A DNA stretch of 64,000 nucleotides from SPDF01 sp963812085 (lineage in GTDB: Bacteria; Gemmatimonadota; Gemmatimonadetes; Gemmatimonadales; GWC2-71-9), in contig CAWETL010000004.1 of assembly GCA_963812085.1 (NCBI GenBank), positions 186,001-250,000 of the forward strand, read 5' to 3'. How positions within the stretch are numbered: position 1 is the first letter of the stretch; each line of letters starts with the position of its first letter. The notes under the pieces were generated by a model. That model was given only the letters and a program-made list of their open reading frames with translations. It ran no database searches and was not told the origin of the DNA. A program made the position numbers and the translations under genes. Shown piece after piece: positions 34,111 to 42,603 of the stretch.

Positions 34111-35211
34111 ATGGCCCTCAGCGCCCCCTCCCTCCGGCGCATTGCCCGGTGGGTGCCCGCCTTGTGCGTTTCCCTCGCCGTGTTGGCGGTGGCGGGATGC
34201 GCGCCGATCTCGTATCCCCAGACGACGCTCGCGCCCAAGGCCGACTTCGCGGAACTGCTCGACCAGGTGTTCCGCCGGTCGTTCGAGCTGGCCACGATCG
34301 TCTTCTTCCTGGTCGAAGGCGTGCTGGTCTGGGCGCTGTTTCGCTTCCGCGGCAAGCCGGGCGACGCGGAGCCGGCGCAGACCCACGGCAACGCCGTGCT
34401 CGAAGTCGTCTGGACCGTCATTCCCGCCGTCATCCTCGTGTTCATCGCCATTCCGACCATCCGGACGATCTTCAAGACGGCCGAGGTCCCGAAGGACAAC
34501 CCGCTGGTCGTCGAGGTGATCGGGCACCAGTGGTGGTGGGAATTCCGCTACCCGGAGTTCAACCTCGTGACGGCGGGGGACATGCACGTCCCGACCGGCC
34601 GGACCGTGGACCTCCGGATGACCACGGGCGACGTGGTCCACAGCTTCTGGACGCCGCAGCTGGCCGGCAAGCGCGACGTCTTCCCGAAGCGGGACAACCG
34701 CCTCTGGTTCCGGACGACGGTCGCGGGCGAGTACCCCGGGCAGTGCGCCGAGTTCTGCGGCACCCAGCACGGGCGCATGGCCTTCCGGGTCATCGCGCAG
34801 GACTCGGCGGACTTCCAGACCTGGCGGACGGGCTTGGCGGCGATTGGCGCCCCGGTCGATTCCACCGCCCCGGCGCCGGCGCTGGACTCGCTCGCGGCGC
34901 AGGGCAAGCAGCTCTTCCTCACGAAGGGGTGCGTCGGCTGCCACATGACGGTGGCGGTGGGGGCGCCGACCATGACCGGGCCGAACCTGGCCGGCGTGGG
35001 CGACCGGACCCACATCGCCTCGGGCTGGCTGCCGAACACCGACGAGAACCTGACCCGATGGCTGCACAACCCCCAGGCGGTAAAGGTGGGCGTGCTGATG
35101 CCGAACCTCGGGCTGACGGATGACGAAATCACGGCGCTGGTGGCGTACCTCCGGACGCTCCGCGCCGTGCCGAAGCCTGCGACGGTCGCCATGACCGCCG
35201 CCGGCAACTGA
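34111..35211 (+). CDS. ctaC: Cytochrome c oxidase subunit II with cytochrome c domain
   Basis: A 366-residue subunit II of an aa3/caa3-type oxidase. A lipobox-like signal (VLAVAGC) is followed by two membrane helices (about 58-80 and 96-118) and the cupredoxin domain. The CuA ligands are in CAEFCGTQHGRM, preceded by the GHQWWWEFRYP patch. A C-terminal monoheme cytochrome c domain has CVGCH and methionine in VLMPNLG, which makes this a caa3-type subunit that accepts electrons from soluble cytochrome c. First gene of ctaCDEF. Confidence 0.95.
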   Translation: MALSAPSLRRIARWVPALCVSLAVLAVAGCAPISYPQTTLAPKADFAELLDQVFRRSFELATIVFFLVEGVLVWALFRFRGKPGDAEPAQTHGNAVLEVVWTVIPAVILVFIAIPTIRTIFKTAEVPKDNPLVVEVIGHQWWWEFRYPEFNLVTAGDMHVPTGRTVDLRMTTGDVVHSFWTPQLAGKRDVFPKRDNRLWFRTTVAGEYPGQCAEFCGTQHGRMAFRVIAQDSADFQTWRTGLAAIGAPVDSTAPAPALDSLAAQGKQLFLTKGCVGCHMTVAVGAPTMTGPNLAGVGDRTHIASGWLPNTDENLTRWLHNPQAVKVGVLMPNLGLTDDEITALVAYLRTLRAVPKPATVAMTAAGN

Positions 35212-35225
35212 CGAGAGGGCACGCG

Positions 35226-37058
35226 ATGGCCACGATTGCATTGGGGCACGCCGGCACCGACGCCGCACCCGCCGAGAAGACGGGGCTGTGGAGCTGGATC
35301 ACGACCGTGGATCACAAGCGCATCGGGATCCTCTATGGCGTGACGGCGTTCCTCTTCTTCCTGATCGGCGGGATCGAGGCGCTGCTCATCCGCTGGCAGC
35401 TCGGCGCGCCCGAGAAGACCTTCCTGTCGCCGGAGCTCTACAACCAGCTGTTCACGATGCACGGGACCTCGATGATCTTCCTCGGGGTCATGCCGCTCTC
35501 GGCGATGTTCTTCAACTACTTCATTCCGCTGCAGATCGGCGCCCGGGACGTGGCCTTCCCGCGGCTGAACGCCTACAGCTACTGGGTGTTCCTCTTCGGC
35601 GGGCTGGTGCTGAACTCCAGCTTCCTCTTCAACGCCGCCCCGGACGCCGGCTGGTTCGGGTACGCCAACCTGACGTCGAAGCAGTACAGCCCGGGGCTCA
35701 ACGTCGACTTCTGGGTCATCGGCCTCCAGATCCTCGGCATCGCGTCCCTGGCGGCGGCGGTCAACTTCTTCGTGACGATCATCAACCTCCGCGCACCCGG
35801 CATGAAGATGATGCGGATGCCGATGTTCGTCTGGATGAGCCTCATCACCCAGGTGCTGCTGCTGCTGGCGTTCCCGATCATCACGGTGGCCCTCGTGCTG
35901 CTGATGCTGGACCGGAACTTCGGCACCCACTTCTTCGTCCCCTCGGGCGGCGGCGACCCGGTGCTCTGGCAGCACCTCTTCTGGCTCTTCGGCCACCCCG
36001 AGGTGTACATCCTCATCCTGCCGGCCTTCGGCATCGTTTCCGAGGTTCTGCCGGTCTTCTCGCGCAAGCCGCTCTTCGGCTACGCCGCGATGGTCTTTTC
36101 CGGCTGCTTCATCGCCTTCCTCGGGTTCGGGGTGTGGAGCCACCACATGTTCGCGACGGGGATGGGCCCGGTCGCCGACACGGTCTTCTCGCTCGGCACG
36201 ATGCTCATCGCCATCCCGACGGGGGTCAAGATCTTCAACTGGATCGGGACCGTCGTGGGCGGATCCATCCAGTACAAGACGCCGATGTATTTCGCGCTCG
36301 GCTTCGTGGCGATGTTCATCATCGGCGGGCTGTCCGGCGTGATGCACGCCTCGCCGCCGGCCGACCTGCAGCAGACCGACACCTATTTCATCGTCGCCCA
36401 CTTCCATTACGTGCTCTTCGGCGGCAGCATCTTCGCGCTGACCGCCGGCGCCTACTACTGGTTCCCGAAGATGACCGGCAGGATGTTGAGCGAGGCGCTC
36501 GGCAAGGTGCACTTCTGGCTGATGTTCATCGGCTTCAACCTCACGTTTGCGCCGATGCACATCCTCGGGCTCAACGGGATGCCGCGGCGGGTGTACACCT
36601 ACTCGGCCGAGATGGGCTTCGGCTTCTGGAACGGGATCGAGACGGCCGGCTCCCTCATCCTCGGCTTCTCGTTCCTGGTGTTCATCATCAACATCGTCAA
36701 GACCCTGCGGAGCGGGGCGATCGCCCCGGCCGACCCGTGGAACGGCGCCACGCTGGAGTGGTCCATCCCGTCGCCCCCGCAGGAGTGGAACTTCGCGGTG
36801 GAACCGACGGTGGACAGCCGCGACCCGCTCTGGGAGCTGAAGCGCGCCCAGGGCGGCACGCTGCCGGAGCCGGCGCGGGTGAGCGGCAAGGGCATTCACC
36901 TGCCGAGCCCCTCGTACTGGCCGGTCGTCACCGCCATCGGGACGGCGCTGACGCTCATCGGCTTCCTGATGCACGTCAAGCTGGCCGTCATCCTGGCCGG
37001 TGTCGCCATCACGCTGCTCGGCATCTTCTCGTGGGCGTTCGAGCCCGCCGACCACTAG
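35226..37058 (+). CDS. ctaD: Cytochrome c oxidase subunit I
   Basis: A 610-residue heme-copper oxidase subunit I with 12 or more helices. The low-spin heme histidine is in FTMHGTSMIFL. The CuB site is FGHPEVYILILPAFG (histidine plus the crosslinked tyrosine) and WSHHMFATG. The proximal/low-spin pair is in AHFHYVLFGG. HPEVY and the preserved tyrosine indicate a family A oxidase. It pumps protons while reducing oxygen, so the organism respires aerobically even though it encodes an anaerobic ring-reduction pathway. ATG lies 14 bp after ctaC. Confidence 0.97.
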   Translation: MATIALGHAGTDAAPAEKTGLWSWITTVDHKRIGILYGVTAFLFFLIGGIEALLIRWQLGAPEKTFLSPELYNQLFTMHGTSMIFLGVMPLSAMFFNYFIPLQIGARDVAFPRLNAYSYWVFLFGGLVLNSSFLFNAAPDAGWFGYANLTSKQYSPGLNVDFWVIGLQILGIASLAAAVNFFVTIINLRAPGMKMMRMPMFVWMSLITQVLLLLAFPIITVALVLLMLDRNFGTHFFVPSGGGDPVLWQHLFWLFGHPEVYILILPAFGIVSEVLPVFSRKPLFGYAAMVFSGCFIAFLGFGVWSHHMFATGMGPVADTVFSLGTMLIAIPTGVKIFNWIGTVVGGSIQYKTPMYFALGFVAMFIIGGLSGVMHASPPADLQQTDTYFIVAHFHYVLFGGSIFALTAGAYYWFPKMTGRMLSEALGKVHFWLMFIGFNLTFAPMHILGLNGMPRRVYTYSAEMGFGFWNGIETAGSLILGFSFLVFIINIVKTLRSGAIAPADPWNGATLEWSIPSPPQEWNFAVEPTVDSRDPLWELKRAQGGTLPEPARVSGKGIHLPSPSYWPVVTAIGTALTLIGFLMHVKLAVILAGVAITLLGIFSWAFEPADH

Positions 37059-37086
37059 ATCACTTTCGACTGAGACGGACGGTCCC

Positions 37087-37725
37087 TTGGCGCACGCACC
37101 CGCACACGCGATCCATCCCCCGACGGCCACCGGGCTCGATACCCGGAAGCTGGCCATCTGGACGTTCATCGGATCGGAATGCCTGTTCTTCGCGACGCTG
37201 ATCTCGAACTACCTCGTGTACAAGGGGCACAGCCTGGTCGGGCCGCTCCCGCACGAGACTTCGCAGTGCATGCGCGACGGGCAGATGACCACCTGCGGGC
37301 CGATCTTCGAGATCCCGCTCGTCACGGCCGGCACCGCGGTCCTGCTCTTCAGCTCCTTCTTCGTGGTGCTGGCGCTCGACGGCGCGCGGGCGGGCAACCG
37401 CAAGCAGCTGGTGGGCTGGCTCTCGGCCACGGTGTTCTGCGGGCTCTTCTTCGTCGGCATGCAGGTGTACGAGTTCACGCACTTCTACCACGAAGGCCTG
37501 GGCTACACCACGAACCTCTTCGGCTCGTCGTTCTACACGCTGACCGGGTTCCACGGCACCCACGTGACCATCGGCGTCATCTGGCTGGCCACGATTCTCG
37601 TGCTCGCCATCCGCGGCAAGCTCCCGGCGGAGAAGGCGCTGAACCTCGAGATCGCGGCCCTGTACTGGCACTTCGTGGACGTGGTCTGGATCGTGATCTT
37701 CCCCGTCGTCTACCTGATGAGGTGA
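37087..37725 (+). CDS. ctaE: Cytochrome c oxidase subunit III
   Basis: A 212-residue subunit III with about six membrane helices, including KLAIWTFIGSECLFFATLISNYLVY, the conserved glutamate helix VGMQVYEFTHFYHEGLGYTTNLFGSSFYTLTGFHG and YWHFVDVVWIVIFPVVYL. The start is taken as TTG 37087 because the longer frame runs back into ctaD and homology begins near this point; GAGACGG precedes it. It belongs to the same operon as ctaD. Confidence 0.92.
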   Translation: MAHAPAHAIHPPTATGLDTRKLAIWTFIGSECLFFATLISNYLVYKGHSLVGPLPHETSQCMRDGQMTTCGPIFEIPLVTAGTAVLLFSSFFVVLALDGARAGNRKQLVGWLSATVFCGLFFVGMQVYEFTHFYHEGLGYTTNLFGSSFYTLTGFHGTHVTIGVIWLATILVLAIRGKLPAEKALNLEIAALYWHFVDVVWIVIFPVVYLMR

Positions 37726-37730
37726 CCGGC

Positions 37731-38078
37731 ATGGACGCGCAAGTCGCCACCCACCAGCACCACGAATCGGGCGCCGCCGGGTACGTCCGGATCGCGCTCG
37801 TCCTGTTCGTGCTTACCGCGCTCGAGGTGCTCGCCTTCGAGACGTCCCGCCGTGCCGGCTGGCCGCTCCATGACGTGATCCGCCCGATGCTCGACGAGAC
37901 GCTCATCGTGCTCTCGGCCATCAAGTTCGCGTTGGTCGCGATGTTCTACATGCACCTCAAGCAGGACAGCCGGATCTTCAGCGGCCTGCTGGTCTTCCCG
38001 CTGATCATCGCCGCCGTCGTGATCCTGGCGCTGCTGGGCCTGTTCACCTACCTGCGGATGCTCCACCCGACTGCCTGA
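37731..38078 (+). CDS. ctaF: Cytochrome c oxidase subunit IV family protein
   Basis: A 115-residue protein with three membrane helices (about 19-37, 53-74 and 81-108). The second carries the signature LSAIKFALVAMFYMHLKQDSR of the small bacterial subunit IV (CtaF/CyoD-like). It is the last gene of the oxidase operon, 5 bp after ctaE, and is followed by a strong hairpin. Confidence 0.92.
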   Translation: MDAQVATHQHHESGAAGYVRIALVLFVLTALEVLAFETSRRAGWPLHDVIRPMLDETLIVLSAIKFALVAMFYMHLKQDSRIFSGLLVFPLIIAAVVILALLGLFTYLRMLHPTA

Positions 38079-38101
38079 GGCGGCCGGCCACGGCGGTACT
38101 C

Positions 38102-38135
38102 CGCGGCCCCGCACTCGCGGGGCCGCGTCGTCTTT
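38102..38135 (+). terminator. Intrinsic terminator of ctaCDEF
   Basis: CGCGGCCCCGC (38102-38112) and GCGGGGCCGCG (38117-38127) form a perfect 11-bp stem with an ACTC loop, followed by TCGTCTTT. It lies 24 bp after the ctaF stop and before the peptidase gene on the same strand. Confidence 0.7.
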
Positions 38136-38150
38136 CCACCCCGAGGTCCC

Positions 38151-39545
38151 ATGCGCCTCGTTCGTCCGCTGGTTCTCCTCTCGCTGTTCGCCGTTCCTGC
38201 CGGTGCCCAGGCCACCCGGGCCCCCGACTTCGACGCCCTGGCCGCCGAGGCCACCACCTGGCTCCAGGAGTACCTGCGGGTCCGCACCGCCAACCCGCCG
38301 GGGAACGAGACCGAGGGCGCCAGGTTCCTGCAGGGCGTGCTGGCCAAGGAGGGGATTCCCTCGGAAATCCTGGAGTCCGCACCGGGGCGCGGCAACCTGG
38401 TCGCGCGGCTGCCCGGTTCCGGGACCAAGCGGCCGCTCGTCCTGCTCAGCCACATCGACGTGGTGCCGGCGGACTCCGCCCGGTGGCGTTATCCTCCCTT
38501 CAGCGGCGTGATCGCGGACGGCGACGTCTGGGGTCGGGGCGCGCAGGACACGAAGGGGCTGGGCATCATGGAACTGGCGACGATGGTGGCGCTCAAGCGG
38601 CGGGGCGTGGTCCTCTCGCGCGACCTCATCCTCGTGGCGAACGCCGACGAGGAGCTGGGCTCGACCGGCTCGGTCTGGTTCACCTCGAACCACGCCGACC
38701 TGCTGCGGAAGGCGGAGTTCCTGATCAACGAGGGGGGCGAGAACCGGATGGGCCCCGACGGGAAGACGCTCTTCTACGGCCTGGACGCGACCGAAAAGGT
38801 CCCATTCTGGGTGCGGCTCACGGTGCGGGGCACGCCGGGGCACGGGAGCCAGCCGACCCGCGACAACCCGGCGCAGCGGCTCTCGCGGGTGCTCGGACGC
38901 GTCGCCGACTGGGAGACCCCCCTGGTCCTGACGCCGCCCGCGGCGGCCTATTTCCAGGCGCTGGCCACGCGGGAGAACGACCCTCAGCACCGCGCCTGGC
39001 TCGCGGACCCGGCCGCCGCCCTCCACGATCCTGCGGCCGTGGCCTGGCTCACGAGCGACCGGTACCGGAACGCCATCCTGCGGAACACCGTGGCGATCAC
39101 CGTCCTGCACGGCTCGGGGAACACCAACGTGATCCCCGCGGAGGCCTCCGCCGAGCTCGACGTGCGGCTCCTCCCGGGTCAGCAGCCGGAGGAGTTCACC
39201 GCGCAGTTGCGCGCCGTGATGCGCGACAGCACGGTGGAGATCACCCCGATTTCGCGGCCCCGCGCCGCCCGGTCCTCGCCCGTGGACGGCCCTGTCCTCG
39301 ACGCCCTGGCGGCGGCCGTGGCGGCCATGGATCCCGGCACCCTGGTGCTCCCCAGGATGCTGACCGGCTATACTGACAGTTACGATTATCGTGCGCTGGG
39401 GATCTCGGCCTACGGGCTCGACGCCTGGCGGACCACCGAGGCCATCAGCGCAACCACCCACGGCAACGATGAACGGGTGCCGGTGACGGAAGTCCGGTTC
39501 GGTGTGGAGTTCTTCTACAGGATCGTGGAGCAGCTCGCCCGCTGA
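38151..39545 (+). CDS. Exported M20 family metallopeptidase
   Basis: A 464-residue peptidase/deacylase with signal peptide (1-19, ending AGAQ). M20 dizinc motifs are present: LLSHIDVVPAD, the bridging aspartate in WGRGAQDTKG, the catalytic glutamates in ANADEELGSTG and a C-terminal histidine in SATTHGNDERVP. The central dimerisation domain includes VRGTPGHGSQP. Resembles carboxypeptidase- or aminoacylase-like members; the substrate is not known. It lies downstream of the cta terminator and probably has its own promoter. Confidence 0.92.
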   Translation: MRLVRPLVLLSLFAVPAGAQATRAPDFDALAAEATTWLQEYLRVRTANPPGNETEGARFLQGVLAKEGIPSEILESAPGRGNLVARLPGSGTKRPLVLLSHIDVVPADSARWRYPPFSGVIADGDVWGRGAQDTKGLGIMELATMVALKRRGVVLSRDLILVANADEELGSTGSVWFTSNHADLLRKAEFLINEGGENRMGPDGKTLFYGLDATEKVPFWVRLTVRGTPGHGSQPTRDNPAQRLSRVLGRVADWETPLVLTPPAAAYFQALATRENDPQHRAWLADPAAALHDPAAVAWLTSDRYRNAILRNTVAITVLHGSGNTNVIPAEASAELDVRLLPGQQPEEFTAQLRAVMRDSTVEITPISRPRAARSSPVDGPVLDALAAAVAAMDPGTLVLPRMLTGYTDSYDYRALGISAYGLDAWRTTEAISATTHGNDERVPVTEVRFGVEFFYRIVEQLAR

Positions 39546-39583
39546 CACGGTGGCGGCCGCACGACCCCCGTCCGGGAGGTTTC

Positions 39584-39910
39584 ATGGCACGCCTGATCTG
39601 GTATCTGCTGGTGCTGGCGTTCGTGGCCGCGCTGCTCGTCGGCGCCTCCTACGCCGCGGCGTATTCGGCCATCGGCACGCTGCTCGGCGCGCCGCCGCCC
39701 CAGATGGGCACGCAGAAGGCGGAGCTGCTGTGGAAGGGCGCGCCGGAATTGCCGGGACACCCGCGCGTCTGGAAGTTTTCCTTTGGGCCGACCGTCATCC
39801 CGGGCGCCAGGTCGGTCACGATCTACGTGGATCCGAAGGGAAAGATCATCGAGACCGTTCCAAAAAACCTTCCGGCCCGGCTAAAGATCTTTCAAACGCC
39901 GGAGCTCTGA
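39584..39910 (+). CDS. Small membrane-anchored hypothetical protein
   Basis: A 108-residue protein: one N-terminal hydrophobic helix (about 5-27, WYLLVLAFVAALLVGASYAAA), then a short beta-rich exported domain (WKFSFGPTVIPGARSVTIYVD). No family recognised. It lies 38 bp after the M20 gene, and its last 30 bp overlap the 3' end of the convergent ykgJ-like gene. Confidence 0.6.
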   Translation: MARLIWYLLVLAFVAALLVGASYAAAYSAIGTLLGAPPPQMGTQKAELLWKGAPELPGHPRVWKFSFGPTVIPGARSVTIYVDPKGKIIETVPKNLPARLKIFQTPEL

Positions 39911-40549
39911 AGTCCCTCGAGATTCGCCGAAGGTGGCGAGCGCCATTGCGATCGTCGTCTCATAACCTTCGCCGTCTTCGGCTCCAAACAACAGCAGGCC
40001 TGCCTCCTCGAGGCAGGCCTGTTCTGCTTCCTCGAATGGGCCGAGGTCGAAGGGCTGGGGGGGCAGGGCGGCGTAGGCGGGGAAGTCGGACTGGATCGGG
40101 CAGCCGTTGGGAATCACGCTGCCGTCGGGTGCTTCGAGGCCGAGTCCCATCAGGCGGCACACCATCGGCCGGCCCGGGTACACGGCGCACGCGCCGTCCA
40201 CCAGGCAGGGACACGGTTCCGGGGCGAGCGCGTCGCAGAGGGCGTCGAAGCGCGCCTCGCCGAGTGACTCGACCGCGTGCGGAGCCGCCCACGCGGGCTC
40301 GACCGCCTGCTGGCGGTGCGCGGCGGCCGTGGCCTGCGCCTCGACCACCCGCCGTCGGTCTGCAGGCAGTGCAGCCACGGTCTCCCGGAGCAGGAGGACG
40401 TCTGCCGCAGAGATGTCGAACGGTCCGAGACAGCAGGCGGTGCATCCCAGCCCGCAGGGCAGCACGCCGGGGTGCCGGCGGCGGGCGTCGTCGGTCCAGG
40501 CGTCCAACTGCTCGAGCAGGGCGCGATAGCGGAGCGCCGCCGGACTCAC
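39881..40549 (-). CDS. YkgJ family cysteine cluster protein
   Basis: A 222-residue protein of the zinc/iron-chelating YkgJ family. Its cysteine motif is CGLGCTACCLGPF (about 32-44), then CPCLVDGACAVYPGRPMVCRLMG (about 122-144) and a later cysteine in PNGCPIQ. Such clusters may ligate iron-sulfur or zinc; function unknown. It starts at GTG 40549, overlapping the DUF423 stop as GTGA. The C-terminal coding region contains a perfect 12-bp palindrome (see 39995). Confidence 0.82.
   Translation of the reverse strand: MSPAALRYRALLEQLDAWTDDARRRHPGVLPCGLGCTACCLGPFDISAADVLLLRETVAALPADRRRVVEAQATAAAHRQQAVEPAWAAPHAVESLGEARFDALCDALAPEPCPCLVDGACAVYPGRPMVCRLMGLGLEAPDGSVIPNGCPIQSDFPAYAALPPQPFDLGPFEEAEQACLEEAGLLLFGAEDGEGYETTIAMALATFGESRGTSELRRLKDL
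39995..40021. terminator. Perfect palindrome within ykgJ, possible terminator
   Basis: CAGGCCTGCCTC (39995-40006) and GAGGCAGGCCTG (40010-40021) form a perfect 12-bp stem with a 3-base loop. Rightward it is followed by TTCTGCTTCC, leftward by CTGTTGTTT. It lies 85 bp past the end of the convergent gene 39584-39910 and could terminate it, although the sequence encodes part of YkgJ. Confidence 0.35.
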
Positions 40550-40917
40550 GCGCGGCGTGCGGCGGCGAGCGCCAGGCAGAGCCAGCCGGCCAGGAACGCC
40601 ACACCGCCGAGGGGGGTGATCGCGCCGAGCGTGCGCACGCCGGTCAGTGCAAGCGCGTAGAGGCTGCCCGAAAAGAGCACGGTGCCGGCGACGAAGCACC
40701 AGCCGGCGGCCGTGGTCAAGGCCCCGGGCAGGCGAGTGGAGGCCCACGCCGTCGCCACGAGGGCAAGCGCGTGATACATCTGGTACCGTGCGCCGGTTTC
40801 GAAGACGGCGAGGAGGTCAGCGCTCAGCCGCATCCTGAGCGCGTGCGCGCCGAACGCGCCGGCGGCCACCCCGATGAAGCCCGAGAGGGCGCCCAGCATG
40901 AGAAATCGACGTTCCAT
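40546..40917 (-). CDS. DUF423 family membrane protein
   Basis: A 123-residue protein with four membrane helices. The N terminus reads FLMLGALSGFIGVAAGAFGAHAL, the signature of the DUF423/YgdD family, and continues FETGARYQMYHALALV. Function unknown. AGGAG precedes ATG 40917 at good spacing; the longer frame (to 40950) lacks homology. It overlaps the ykgJ-like start and follows a membrane protein gene by 10 bp. Confidence 0.9.
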   Translation of the reverse strand: MERRFLMLGALSGFIGVAAGAFGAHALRMRLSADLLAVFETGARYQMYHALALVATAWASTRLPGALTTAAGWCFVAGTVLFSGSLYALALTGVRTLGAITPLGGVAFLAGWLCLALAAARRA

Positions 40918-40927
40918 CGAGGCGCTC

Positions 40928-41605
40928 CTATCGGGCCGCGCTGCCGGCACGGCCCCGGTCGATCCAGGCCCCGGTCGCGGCCAGCGCCAGGAGCATCACG
41001 ATGGCGCTGACGCCCATCGCCTCCACGCTCGGCGGAGGAGGACCCAGCGTGGTCGCCACGTACGCGGCGGCGAGGACCGCGGTGAATCCGACCGCCCACG
41101 CGCGGCGCACCGGATGCTTCCGGCTTCCCCCCGTCAGGTACAGCGCGAGCCCGATGCCCAGCAGCGCGAGTTCGACCGTGAAGGTGAGCGGGATGCTGTT
41201 CCAGAGCCCCAGCCCGATCTTGCGGGTGTCATCGCCGGCGAGCGGCAGGTCGGGCACGTGGACCACGGCGTCCAGGAACCAGTGCGAGGCCACCGCCAGC
41301 GCCACGACCAACGCGGCCCGCCCGTGCCGGCTCGTGTCGCGCGTGGGCCAGGTGTACCACGCGATGCCCGCGGCGGCGGCCCAGAGTCCGGCGGCCAGCA
41401 GGCTGTGAGTGATGGGGTACGACACGAACTGGAGCGGCGAGGCGGCGGTCCAGCCGGGTGCGATCACGACCCGTTCCCAGCCAAGGAGGATCGTGGCGCC
41501 CCAGGCGAGGTCCACCAGCTGCACGGCAAGGAACAACGTGCCAAGCGACAGCTTCGGCTCGACGCGCTTGAGCGCGAAGGCCATCCCATAGTGCCCGACG
41601 AACAT
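40928..41605 (-). CDS. Polytopic membrane protein with histidine motifs
   Basis: A 225-residue protein with about six to seven helices. Conserved-looking polar motifs at helix ends, GHYG, YPITHSLL and SHWFLDAVVHVPDLP, resemble membrane-bound metal-dependent hydrolases of the YdjM/DUF457 type; a similar pattern is seen in the gene at 47054. The reaction is unknown. It lies 5 bp after fabI on the same strand. Confidence 0.7.
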   Translation of the reverse strand: MFVGHYGMAFALKRVEPKLSLGTLFLAVQLVDLAWGATILLGWERVVIAPGWTAASPLQFVSYPITHSLLAAGLWAAAAGIAWYTWPTRDTSRHGRAALVVALAVASHWFLDAVVHVPDLPLAGDDTRKIGLGLWNSIPLTFTVELALLGIGLALYLTGGSRKHPVRRAWAVGFTAVLAAAYVATTLGPPPPSVEAMGVSAIVMLLALAATGAWIDRGRAGSAAR

Positions 41606-41610
41606 GGAGG

Positions 41611-42525
41611 CTAACCCTCCTGCGTGGCGAGCGCCTCGGGGGAGACGGCCATGCCCATCGCGTGATAGCCGTTGTCCACGTACACGACGCTTCCGGTGAT
41701 CGCCGCCGCGAGGGGGCTGGCCAGGAAGGCGGCGGTGTGGCCGACTTCGTTGGCTTCCAGCTTGCGGGCCAGCGGGGCGTTCCTGGAACAGTACTCGATC
41801 ATCATGTCGATGAATCCGATGGCCGAGGCGGCGCGGGAGGCGTACGGCCCGGCCGAGATCGAGTTGACGCGCACGCCGAACCGGCGGCCCGCCTCGTAGG
41901 CGAGCGTGCGGGTGTCGGCTTCGAGCGCCGCCTTCGCCGTGGACATGCCGCCGCCGTACCCGGGGATGACCCGCTCGCCGGCCATGTAGGTGAGCGAAAG
42001 GAAGGAACCGCCTTCGCGCATCATCGGGCCGAAGCTGCGGACGAAGGACACGTTGCTGTAGGCGCTGACGCTGATGGCGGCCAGGTACCCGGCGCGAGAG
42101 GTCTCAATCAGCGGAAGCTTGACCTCGGGCCCGTTCGCGAGCGAATGGACCACGATGTCGAGCGGCCTGGCGCCGAAGTCGTTCCGGATCCGCTCGACCA
42201 GGCCCTGGATCGAGAAATCGCCCTGCTCCTTGTAGCGCTTGTTCTCCCGGATGTCCGAGGGGACGTCGGCCATGGTGTCGAAGGCGGCGTCGAGCGGGTA
42301 GATCCGCTCGAACTCGAGCCGCCGGCCGTCGCTGAGGCTCATCGACTCGTCCATCTTCCCGCGCTCGAGGAGCTTCTGGAAGATGCCGAGCGCCGGCGGC
42401 CAGGAGCCGAGGCACACGGACGCGCCGGCTTCGGCGAGCGACTTGGCGATCGCAAACCCGAACCCGCCGTCGTCCGAGACACCCGCCACCAGGGCACGCT
42501 TGCCGCGCAGGTCGATTGAAAGCAT
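41611..42525 (-). CDS. fabI: Enoyl-[acyl-carrier-protein] reductase (FabI, plant/chlamydial type)
   Basis: A 304-residue NADH-dependent enoyl-ACP reductase, last step of each fatty acid elongation round. The divergent dinucleotide motif is GVSDDGGFGFAIA. The catalytic segment is ERVIPGYGGGMSTAKAAL, where tyrosine and lysine are separated by seven residues as in plant and chlamydial enzymes rather than six as in E. coli. It is also about 40 residues longer than E. coli FabI, with the extra region around 55-95. The product is essential and the target of triclosan-type inhibitors in other bacteria. Confidence 0.93.
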   Translation of the reverse strand: MLSIDLRGKRALVAGVSDDGGFGFAIAKSLAEAGASVCLGSWPPALGIFQKLLERGKMDESMSLSDGRRLEFERIYPLDAAFDTMADVPSDIRENKRYKEQGDFSIQGLVERIRNDFGARPLDIVVHSLANGPEVKLPLIETSRAGYLAAISVSAYSNVSFVRSFGPMMREGGSFLSLTYMAGERVIPGYGGGMSTAKAALEADTRTLAYEAGRRFGVRVNSISAGPYASRAASAIGFIDMMIEYCSRNAPLARKLEANEVGHTAAFLASPLAAAITGSVVYVDNGYHAMGMAVSPEALATQEG

Positions 42526-42603
42526 CCGGGGGCTTCCGCTTGTTGAGGGTGCGCCAAAGATAGTCCGGCCCGCTGGGGGAGGTAAGAAGCCGGGCCCCGC
42601 GGG

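Noticed and set aside
34548..37169. 873-codon open frame antisense to ctaC-ctaD
   Set aside because: Shadow of two unmistakable oxidase genes.
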